Assembly: GCA_023410595.1 (NCBI GenBank)
Contig: JAEYPO010000001.1
Coordinates: 248,001-312,000, forward strand
DNA length: 64,000 nt
Direction: 5' to 3'
Source: Bacillota bacterium
GTDB taxonomy: Bacteria; Bacillota; Clostridia; Christensenellales; SZUA-584
Shown: piece by piece, positions 9,298-16,268 of the stretch
Layout: each line of letters begins with the position of its first letter
How positions within the stretch are numbered: the stretch's first letter is position 1
Notes under the pieces: generated by a model
Databases searched by the model: none
Told to the model about the DNA's origin: nothing
Seen by the model: only the letters and a program-made list of their open reading frames with translations
Translations under genes and position numbers: made by a program

Positions 9298-10264
9298 TGC
9301 GGCCACGCTTTCCAAGAATTCGCTTTGACGCTTCTATCTGGACAGGCAGCGGGCTGTGTATCCAATCGTACCATTGCCGGCGGTTATTACTGTATAGGCT
9401 TTGAGAACACTCCCCGAGCAGCCGCTTTGTATCCGCGTCAAGATCGCTCAATTTCTCGAGCCGCTGCCATTCGTCCCCAGACAGAGCGTTATCGCCGCCA
9501 AAGCTTTTCTGCAGATATTTTGACTCGTCCGATACCCTGAACCGGCAGGGAACGTCGCACATCAGGTTTGACTCGCCGGTGTAATACAAATAAGGCTTGT
9601 TGCGCTTAAGCCAGCATAAGACGCTCCGGCGCTGGCTTAATGGGTCTGCGGTCTCATCGCGGCAGCAGGGAAGGAACTTTAGCAGCTTGCGCGCAAGCGC
9701 AACATCGCGCGTGTCTTTCGAAAGCAGGCGGTCTGCCGCCATCGCAAGGCATTGCGCGTCGCCGCTCTCAAACAGCGCCCACTCGGCGTCGTAGGTATAA
9801 GAGCCCCTCCTGTGCCTTTCAAATATCAGATCCATAAGCGCGCCAAGGCAGGACTTGTCGCCGAACGCCTTGACAAGCAGTATCGCCGCGGCGTCAATTA
9901 TGTGGTCATACTCGCTGCCGAGGCCCAACTCTTTGCAGCCCGTCGTAAAAATCCATTTGAGCACCGAAAGGTATTCAGGGTCAGCTTCAAAAGCACACCG
10001 GTCAGACAAGGCTATTTGCTCCGACAGCTTAAGCGCGGCTGTGTTCCGTGAACATAAGTACGGCTCAAGGCCTAACTTTATTATTTCCGGCCGCAGTATG
10101 TAAAACGCGGGAAAACCCACCTTTGTGTCATTAAGCGCGTCTATGGCGGCGGCCCGGTCTCTTGTATAAAGACCATAAAACGCGTTTCTTGCCTGCCCGG
10201 TATCGCCCCGTATATCTGCAATATCAGGCAAAGCGCCGCTCCTTCTTTTATATCCCGTCGGCAT
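9284..10264 (-). CDS. Unknown protein coupled to Tgl
   Basis: A 326-residue protein that I do not recognise. It is rich in alpha-helix-forming, charged segments, has no signal peptide or membrane segment, and contains several cysteines (LPCCRDETADPL, NLMCDVPCRF). Repeated short helices (KLSEQIALSDRC, AMAADRLLSKDTRDVALARKLLKFL) hint at a HEAT-like or all-helical fold, but this is only an impression. Its last 14 bp overlap the tgl start, so it is probably made together with Tgl and may belong to late sporulation. It could be a Tgl substrate, a coat protein or an assembly helper; there is no direct evidence for any of these. Confidence 0.65.
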   Translation of the reverse strand: MPTGYKRRSGALPDIADIRGDTGQARNAFYGLYTRDRAAAIDALNDTKVGFPAFYILRPEIIKLGLEPYLCSRNTAALKLSEQIALSDRCAFEADPEYLSVLKWIFTTGCKELGLGSEYDHIIDAAAILLVKAFGDKSCLGALMDLIFERHRRGSYTYDAEWALFESGDAQCLAMAADRLLSKDTRDVALARKLLKFLPCCRDETADPLSQRRSVLCWLKRNKPYLYYTGESNLMCDVPCRFRVSDESKYLQKSFGGDNALSGDEWQRLEKLSDLDADTKRLLGECSQSLYSNNRRQWYDWIHSPLPVQIEASKRILGKRGRNDYY

Positions 10265-10401
10265 ATTTTACTTCCCCTTACAGCGGTTCTCGTTTATATT
10301 ATGAACGAAGAATACAAAACGTTCTGTTAGCCCATCAGAGCCAAATCAGAGAAAAGAGCGGCATTTTTCATAGCAGGGTATAAGTAGGGGAGAACGTAAA
10401 T

Positions 10402-10433
10402 AAAAAACCGAAGCAGCTTACTCCGGTTTTACA
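10402..10433 (-). terminator. Terminator of the surface-modification operon
   Basis: Read on the minus strand, AAAACCGGAG and CTTCGGTTTT pair around a short loop and run into a T-rich tail, 20-50 bp after the racemase stop. This is a standard Rho-independent terminator. Confidence 0.75.
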
Positions 10434-10455
10434 TGATATATTATATTGCTTTTGC

Positions 10456-11166
10456 TTATTTTACCGCGTAACCGGCTTGCGCAATGGCAGCCTTTGCGAG
10501 TATCAGCGCCGGGTCTATAAACGGCAAGTCTATGCGGTACTTTTCAAACGCTACGGGCAGCTCGGTACAGCCGAGTACAAAATATTCAGCGCCCCCGGCG
10601 GCCATTAGCTTAAGCTCTTCTGTAAAAGCTGCTGTGTCGTAATTTTCCGCTCCCGCCTTAACGCCGTTGTAGATAACGGACATTACCTCCGCCTGACCGC
10701 CCTCTGAGGGCAGAACGGCTTTTATGCCGAACTCATTTAAAGCGTTTTCATAAAGCCTTGCGCGCAGAGCCCCGGTCGTTGCCAGCACGCCGACGCTTTT
10801 CAGCCCGAGAGCATGTACCTCTCTTGCCGTTTCTTCTATCATGTTGAGAACGGGCACATGTATTGCCCCGCAAAGCTTCTGGTAAAACACGTGCGACGTG
10901 TTGCAGGGGAGCAGCAATATATCGGCGCCCATGCGCTCCAGCCGCTCTGCGGCCTCGAGTATATAAGCAAACGGCGCGTCGCTGCCCTCAAGCACCGCTT
11001 TTGTCCTGTCGGGTATCTTTGGGTTGTTGTCTATAACTATATGGATATGCCCGCTGTCGCAGTGCGCGTCGGTATGCTCTATTATCTTATAAAACAGGTC
11101 CGCCGTAGCGAGCGGGCCCATGCCGCCGATTATGCCCAGCGTTTTTTTATCGCTATCAGTTGACAT
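10456..11166 (-). CDS. Aspartate/glutamate racemase family protein
   Basis: A cytosolic cofactor-independent amino-acid racemase, expected to interconvert L- and D-aspartate (or glutamate). It starts with the family signature LGIIGGMGPLATADLF and has both catalytic cysteines in their usual contexts, LLLPCNTSH (about residue 84) and VLGCTELP (about residue 197). The length of 236 residues is normal for aspartate racemase. The start overlaps the preceding lipoprotein gene by 11 bp, so it is the seventh gene of the operon and is translationally coupled to it. A racemase placed here suggests it supplies a D-amino acid to the ligase/carrier system upstream. Glutamate racemase for the cell wall is less likely because of the aspartate-racemase-type N-terminus (GGMGP). 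Confidence 0.87.
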   Translation of the reverse strand: MSTDSDKKTLGIIGGMGPLATADLFYKIIEHTDAHCDSGHIHIVIDNNPKIPDRTKAVLEGSDAPFAYILEAAERLERMGADILLLPCNTSHVFYQKLCGAIHVPVLNMIEETAREVHALGLKSVGVLATTGALRARLYENALNEFGIKAVLPSEGGQAEVMSVIYNGVKAGAENYDTAAFTEELKLMAAGGAEYFVLGCTELPVAFEKYRIDLPFIDPALILAKAAIAQAGYAVK

Positions 11167-11755
11167 TAGTCGGGGATACCTGTGTCGCGCCGTTTGCCGT
11201 ATTGTAAAGATACATTATCTGCGTGACTTTGCCTTCCTGTACGAGTATTGATAGCGTGGTTGTATCTTCGACAAAATCATACGAGCTGCCGGATTCCTGA
11301 TAGTTGTTGCCCATCTTCTGCAGCATCGCGTCCTGCGTGTCGCCTATCTTCACGCCCTGGGGTATCGAGACTGTGTCGTCAGTTACCGTGATAATAGTCA
11401 CATGGTCGGCGCCGTCTATCTCGTTTACCGTGAGCTGGAAGCCGCTGTATGTATAGAACTTATCCACGCCCTGATACGCGCAGCTCGGCGCCTCAAAAGC
11501 GTTGCCGGGTTTACCGAGGCTGCCCAACACCGTTTCGGCAAGGTCGTACGGGCGTATTTTCACTCCCTTAGATTCAAAAAACAGAGTGTGGTCTTGGACG
11601 ACGGGAGACACGCCGGGCTGCTCAGGCTGCTGCACGGCGCCGGGCGCATTCGCCGCCTGGGCGCCTGGGTCTACAACGACGCCGCCCGAGGCGCCGCAGC
11701 CCGCTAAAACAATCGCGAACGTCAATACCAATAAAACACTTACAACCTTTTTCAT
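11156..11755 (-). CDS. Lipoprotein of the surface-modification operon
   Basis: A 199-residue exported lipoprotein. The signal peptide ends in lipobox VLAGC with the lipidated Cys at residue 20, followed by an Ala/Pro/Gln-rich linker. The folded part (about 55-190) contains VKIRPYDLAETVLGSLGKPGNAFEAPSCAYQGVDKFYTY-like strands and KIGDTQDAMLQKMG, resembling small clostridial lipoproteins of unknown function. Its ATG shares bases with the stop of the SGNH gene (ATGA), and an AAGGAG site precedes it. Its position after the MBOAT and SGNH genes suggests it works outside the membrane on the acylated polymer or as a stabiliser. No catalytic motif is seen. Confidence 0.78.
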   Translation of the reverse strand: MKKVVSVLLVLTFAIVLAGCGASGGVVVDPGAQAANAPGAVQQPEQPGVSPVVQDHTLFFESKGVKIRPYDLAETVLGSLGKPGNAFEAPSCAYQGVDKFYTYSGFQLTVNEIDGADHVTIITVTDDTVSIPQGVKIGDTQDAMLQKMGNNYQESGSSYDFVEDTTTLSILVQEGKVTQIMYLYNTANGATQVSPTNVN

Positions 11756-12834
11756 TCTTTCTCCTTTTCTACTACCAAACTTTTTAAATAGCCAAACTCG
11801 GCAAGCTCTTTTTCCTGCGCGGCCTTTTCTGCATTGTAAGCGGCAACTTTACCGGCCCAGACCTTTGACAATTCCTCATCGGCGCGGCGGTCGGGAAGAT
11901 TGAAATCGCGCCTGAGTATGCCGCCTAAGTATGCCGAGAGCTTCTCGGCTCCGTTTATGTTGAAGTGCAGCCCCGAATCGTACGTGTCCGTTCTGAGGTC
12001 TATGCCCGTTTCCTCGTTAAGCTTAAGGAAGTTGATATACATAAGCCCGTTCCTGTCCGCGTAATCGGCCATCTGCTCGTCCCACTCGTCATACCAATGA
12101 GGGTAGATGCTGGGTGATTTTATTAGTATAAGCTGTACGCCGTTTTTCCTGCACAGCTCGGCCATCATATCAAGATAATTATAGCATACATCACTGAACG
12201 TATAGTCCGCAAGCTTTTGCGGTACGGGCGGCTGTCCGGCGGATTTTATATCGACGCGCATAAGGTAGCCGTTGTGCGAAATGGGATTTTTGCCGAACAT
12301 ATATTTAACGTCGTCGGAGCTTAGCTCGCTCCAGCGCGAATGGAACCTAAGAAACGGGAAGATATACGACAGGAAGTCTTCTTCCGGCGTCATGGACGCT
12401 TCTATGGACTTTATCTTTGCGGAAGACAGCCGCATGCCGTCCAGAGTCATGCGGTTGTACGCCTCGTTCTGAGGCTCGCCATATTTCATGGATAGCACGT
12501 TAAAGACGACGGCCTTGGGCTTTTCGTACATAAGCGTTTCTTCGAGCAGGTAGTAAGAGTGCCATATGAGCTGCTGCGGCGTTCCGCGAATGTAGCTCGT
12601 TATGCCGTATTTCTCCCACAGCTCGATGGGGGAGAAGTCCTCGTATACCTCGCAGTCGCCTATGAATATCACGTCGTGCGGCGTTGTTTCGTTATAGTAC
12701 TCGGCGACGAGAGCGCCTTCGCGCACTGCGCCCATATATTTGGGCATAAAAAGCAGCTGGAGCAGATACAATATGCCCAGCACCGCCGCGGCCGTTATAG
12801 CAAAGTATATTATCGCCCTTTTGTTTTTCTTCAT
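11752..12834 (-). CDS. SGNH/DltD-like membrane-anchored protein
   Basis: A 360-residue protein with one N-terminal membrane segment (about 8-28) and an extracellular SGNH-hydrolase-like domain. It belongs to the DltD/AlgX-like proteins that accompany MBOAT acyltransferases and help pass the acyl group to its final acceptor. The block-I position reads VIFIGDCEVYEDFSP, so the usual nucleophile Ser of GDS is Cys or absent, while the last block DSGLHFNINGAEKLS keeps the Asp-x-x-His pair. I recall this GDC form from related clostridial clusters, so it may be a subfamily trait rather than damage. It lies 9 bp after the MBOAT gene and overlaps the lipoprotein start by 4 bp. Confidence 0.82.
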   Translation of the reverse strand: MKKNKRAIIYFAITAAAVLGILYLLQLLFMPKYMGAVREGALVAEYYNETTPHDVIFIGDCEVYEDFSPIELWEKYGITSYIRGTPQQLIWHSYYLLEETLMYEKPKAVVFNVLSMKYGEPQNEAYNRMTLDGMRLSSAKIKSIEASMTPEEDFLSYIFPFLRFHSRWSELSSDDVKYMFGKNPISHNGYLMRVDIKSAGQPPVPQKLADYTFSDVCYNYLDMMAELCRKNGVQLILIKSPSIYPHWYDEWDEQMADYADRNGLMYINFLKLNEETGIDLRTDTYDSGLHFNINGAEKLSAYLGGILRRDFNLPDRRADEELSKVWAGKVAAYNAEKAAQEKELAEFGYLKSLVVEKEKE

Positions 12835-12843
12835 GTAAGGCCC

Positions 12844-14433
12844 CTAAAACTGATTATAGATAAACTGGCTGGAATCGTAGCCTATGCCGTAAGCGCCGAA
12901 CACCAGCACAGCAAGCAGCAAAGCCGCTATCACGCCGTAGCGCAGCGCGTAAGTCTCGCGGCTTAGTTGCTCGCGCACGCTGCCACAGCGCTGTATGAGC
13001 GAAACCGCTATAAGAATGACCGTTCCCAGGAACACTACGATATAGTCCCACGTCGTAAGCCCGAGTTTTAACAGCGCGCCGCTGAAAAGCTGCTCCCAGT
13101 TCCAGTTTGTAAATATCGAGAAGAACATATTAAACGACAGGGGAACGTCCCGGTAGCAGTCGAGTATACGAAGCGACGATAGCAGAAAAAACGTACGCGC
13201 CACTTCAAAAAGCCTGTACCCGAAAGTGCCCGTAAGACCCGGAAACCTGCCGCGGAACTTTTCATAAAGCGGCGAGAATTCCTGGGAAATTATTATTATG
13301 AGCCCGGTTAGCACGCCCCATACTACGAAGTTCCACGCGGCTCCGTGCCACAGGCCGGTGACGAACCACACGACGATAGTCGCCACATATACGGACAGAC
13401 GCTTGCCGAAGCCGTTGCCGAGCTTCGCCCTTGCTTTCTTTGATAGCTCCAGCATCGACCTCGAGGCCGATATAGGATAAAACATGTATTCGCGGAACCA
13501 AGAGCTTAATGATATATGCCAGCGCCGCCAGTACTCGGCGATGTTCTTGGAAAAATACGGACGCAGGAAGTTTTCCTGCACCTCGATGCCCAGCACCTGC
13601 GCTATGCCTATCGTTATGTCTATGCCGCCCGTGAAGTCGGCGTACAGCTCGATGGCGTAAAACACCATCAAACACACGACAAACACGCCCTGATACGCGG
13701 CCGCGTCCTTTATAAGCGCGGTCACGGCGACGAGTATGCGGTCTGCTATAACGACTTTTTTGAAGTATCCCCAGAGTATGCGCTGTAATCCGAACGATAC
13801 CTGCTTTTTATCGAAGCTGTGAGGCCCGTAAAGCGTTTTGCTAAGAGCGTCGTAGCGTGTGATGGGCCCTTGCACCAGCAGCGGGAAGAACGAAACGAAC
13901 AGCGCGAACTTCGCAATATTGCGCTGCGCCGGGTACTTGCCGCGGTGTATGTCTATTAAATATCCCATCGTCTGAAACGTATAGAACGATATGCCCATCG
14001 GAAGCAGAAGGTCGAGATATACCGAGGGCGAATCCGTAGCCGTAAACAACGGGCCTATAAGGGGTATAACGAAATTGGCGTATTTCAATACCGCGAGTAT
14101 GCCGAAGTTTATCAAAAAGCAGACTATAAGCCAGCCGCGTGTCTTAGCCTTTGTGGCGGCTTTATAAGCCTTGCGCTCTTCGGGGGATAAAGAAGCCTTG
14201 TTATCCGAAAAGTACTTCTCGCGCCCCAGGCGCAGCGTTTCCATACGCCGCGCTATAGCGTACGTCGTGCATATCGTTACGCTTATGTATACGCATCCCT
14301 GCCAGCCGGCGTATGCGTAAAAAAAGACGTTGGCGGCAAGCAGAAGCATCCACTGAAACCGTTTCGGTATCAGGTAATAGATAACAAACACCGCCACCAG
14401 GAATAGCAGAAATATCCCTGATGTAAAAAGCAT
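12844..14433 (-). CDS. MBOAT O-acyltransferase (DltB/AlgI-like)
   Basis: A polytopic membrane protein of 529 residues that moves an acyl group from the carrier protein across the membrane to an extracellular hydroxyl. About ten hydrophobic segments are visible. MBOAT hallmarks are present: YWRRWHISLSSWFREYMFYP and VWFVTGLWHGAAWNFVVWG with the catalytic His. An AGGAGG ribosome site precedes ATG 14433. It lies directly between the carrier protein and the SGNH protein, the same set of functions as dltB-dltC-dltD but in a different order. The acceptor could be teichoic acid, an exopolysaccharide or another wall polymer. Compared with DltB (about 400 residues) it is longer and closer to the AlgI/PatA length. 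Confidence 0.9.
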   Translation of the reverse strand: MLFTSGIFLLFLVAVFVIYYLIPKRFQWMLLLAANVFFYAYAGWQGCVYISVTICTTYAIARRMETLRLGREKYFSDNKASLSPEERKAYKAATKAKTRGWLIVCFLINFGILAVLKYANFVIPLIGPLFTATDSPSVYLDLLLPMGISFYTFQTMGYLIDIHRGKYPAQRNIAKFALFVSFFPLLVQGPITRYDALSKTLYGPHSFDKKQVSFGLQRILWGYFKKVVIADRILVAVTALIKDAAAYQGVFVVCLMVFYAIELYADFTGGIDITIGIAQVLGIEVQENFLRPYFSKNIAEYWRRWHISLSSWFREYMFYPISASRSMLELSKKARAKLGNGFGKRLSVYVATIVVWFVTGLWHGAAWNFVVWGVLTGLIIIISQEFSPLYEKFRGRFPGLTGTFGYRLFEVARTFFLLSSLRILDCYRDVPLSFNMFFSIFTNWNWEQLFSGALLKLGLTTWDYIVVFLGTVILIAVSLIQRCGSVREQLSRETYALRYGVIAALLLAVLVFGAYGIGYDSSQFIYNQF

Positions 14434-14442
14434 GCGCCCTCC

Positions 14443-14673
14443 TTAGTCCTCTTCGCTCAGGCGTTTAATAAGCGCGTATAATGATTTAGCCGAATTGAAG
14501 TTTTCGGGCACGATTTCCTCGGCCGGTATGGCGACGTCGTAGGCGTTGTCCACTTCGGCTATTATTGTAACGATATCGAACGAGTCGAGTATCTTGTTGT
14601 CAATGAGCTTTTCGTTTGCCTCAAAATCCACGTCGGGATGCAGGTCCTTAAGTATCTTTATCAATGCTTCCAT
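14443..14673 (-). CDS. Acyl carrier protein (DltC-like)
   Basis: A 76-residue carrier protein. Ser31 in KILDSFDIVTII is the expected phosphopantetheine attachment site, and the rest is acidic and helical as in DltC and ACPs. It would receive an activated acyl or aminoacyl group from the ligase encoded just before it and present it to the MBOAT protein. It has its own AAGGAG ribosome site. There is a 61-bp gap after the ligase gene and a 9-bp gap to the MBOAT gene. The fatty-acid ACP role is unlikely given the neighbours. Confidence 0.9.
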   Translation of the reverse strand: MEALIKILKDLHPDVDFEANEKLIDNKILDSFDIVTIIAEVDNAYDVAIPAEEIVPENFNSAKSLYALIKRLSEED

Positions 14674-14734
14674 ACTGTCTGCTCCTTATAGTTATATCGA
14701 AGCCCCAAACGCCGCAAGACTATTGGGGTAAGAA

Positions 14735-16249
14735 TCATTTGCTTTGCGCCGCGTACTGCTGCTTTAAAGCGATGCGGTCGAGCTTGCCGTTGGGCGTATA
14801 CGGCATGGCGCTGCGCTTATAGATGTGATTGGGCATCATATAGCGCGGCAGCCTTTCTTTGAGCGCCGCTGATATAAGCGCCTCGTCCGTGTCGCCCGTA
14901 AAGAAAAGTATGAGTTTTTTCTTCTCGTCGTCGAATATGCAGCACGCTGCATTCACAGAGTTAAGCGCGTTCGCAGCGACTTCTATCTCGCCTATCTCTA
15001 TACGGTGGCCCATATGCTTTATCTGGTTGTCTTTGCGCGATATGAACATTAATTCGTCGCGTTCGTTGTACCTTCCTATATCGCCCGTGCGGTATATTAG
15101 CTCGGGGTAGCTTGTGTTGAGCGGGTTTTGCACAAACGCCTGAGCCGTCTTTTCGGGCGCGCTATAATAGCCTAAAGTGAGAGACGTGCCGCGTATGCAT
15201 ATCTCGCCGGGCTCGCCGCTTTGCGCAAGCCGGTCGTTTTCGTCGAGCAGCAGTATCTCGGTGTTTTTAAACGGGCGCCCTATGGGTATCGCCTCATCCA
15301 GCGCGAACTCCCTGTCCACTTCGTACCAGCACGACATACCCGTCGCTTCCGTGGGGCCGTAGAGATTTATATACCGCGCGCCGGGCACGTGCTCCCTCCA
15401 CAGGTTGAACTGTTTGATGGGGAAGACCTCGCTGCCAAAGGCTATCGTGCGCAAATATTCGGGCTTTGTGCGCTTAAACGCTCCGAGCCCCGAGATGAGC
15501 GTTAATGCCGAGACGACCCAGCATACGGTGTTTATCTTATGGTTGTTAAGATACTCGATAAGAGTGACGGGGAACATAAAAAGCTGCTTGGGTATCATCC
15601 ACGTAGTAGCGCCGAATTTGAGCGTCGAGTATATCTCCTTTAAACACGCGTCCACATAAAGCGGCACCTGCATGCCGAATACCGTTTCGGAATCCACGCG
15701 CAGCACCCCGGTAAGCGCCTCGATGTAGTCTATTACCGAGCGGTGGCAGGCAACAACGCCCTTGGGCACGCCTGTCGAGCCGGACGTGAACACGACGTAT
15801 ATGGGGTCGGTATCTATGGCGTGTTCGCGTACGTCAGACAGTGCCGCTTCGTCTGCCGGCGTGTTCACGATATCGCCATAAAGCAGAGCATCTCCCGAAA
15901 AGCCGTAGCCCGAAAGCTTTTCCTTCGACGCATCGTCGCATATTACGGCCTCCGGACGGAGCTGTTCGAATATAAGGTTTATCCGCTGGGCGGGCATTTC
16001 CTCGTCGATAGGTACGTAATAGCAGCCCGCCGCTATCACGCCGAAAAACGCGAGCACCGCCTCGGGCGATTTCTGCATGAACACAACCACAGGCTTCTTA
16101 TATATGCCGCACGAGTACAAAAACGAGCCTACCGCTCTTGAGCCGTCATAGAGTTCCTTGAAGCTAAGAGAAGCATTGTCGTCGGCAAACGCTGTTTTCG
16201 CCGGATACGCGGCGGCCGTTTTATCAAGATATTCAAGCACGTTTATCAT
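14735..16249 (-). CDS. DltA-like amino-acid adenylating ligase
   Basis: An ANL-family ligase of 504 residues (the DltA length) that activates an acid with ATP and loads it on the carrier protein. Core motifs are VFTSGSTGVPKGVV (P-loop), NLYGPTEATGMSCW, YRTGDIGRY, the hinge SRKDNQIKHMGHRIE and the C-terminal catalytic Lys in TPNGKLDR. In DltA the pocket motif FCGEVLP carries a Cys (Cys269 in the B. cereus enzyme) that helps select D-alanine. The matching stretch here reads AFGSEVFP, with Gly at that place, so the substrate may not be D-alanine. An AGGAG site precedes ATG 16249. It lies 19 bp after the transglutaminase-fold gene in the same operon. Confidence 0.87.
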   Translation of the reverse strand: MINVLEYLDKTAAAYPAKTAFADDNASLSFKELYDGSRAVGSFLYSCGIYKKPVVVFMQKSPEAVLAFFGVIAAGCYYVPIDEEMPAQRINLIFEQLRPEAVICDDASKEKLSGYGFSGDALLYGDIVNTPADEAALSDVREHAIDTDPIYVVFTSGSTGVPKGVVACHRSVIDYIEALTGVLRVDSETVFGMQVPLYVDACLKEIYSTLKFGATTWMIPKQLFMFPVTLIEYLNNHKINTVCWVVSALTLISGLGAFKRTKPEYLRTIAFGSEVFPIKQFNLWREHVPGARYINLYGPTEATGMSCWYEVDREFALDEAIPIGRPFKNTEILLLDENDRLAQSGEPGEICIRGTSLTLGYYSAPEKTAQAFVQNPLNTSYPELIYRTGDIGRYNERDELMFISRKDNQIKHMGHRIEIGEIEVAANALNSVNAACCIFDDEKKKLILFFTGDTDEALISAALKERLPRYMMPNHIYKRSAMPYTPNGKLDRIALKQQYAAQSK

Positions 16250-16268
16250 GTTGCGTTACTCCTGCGCG

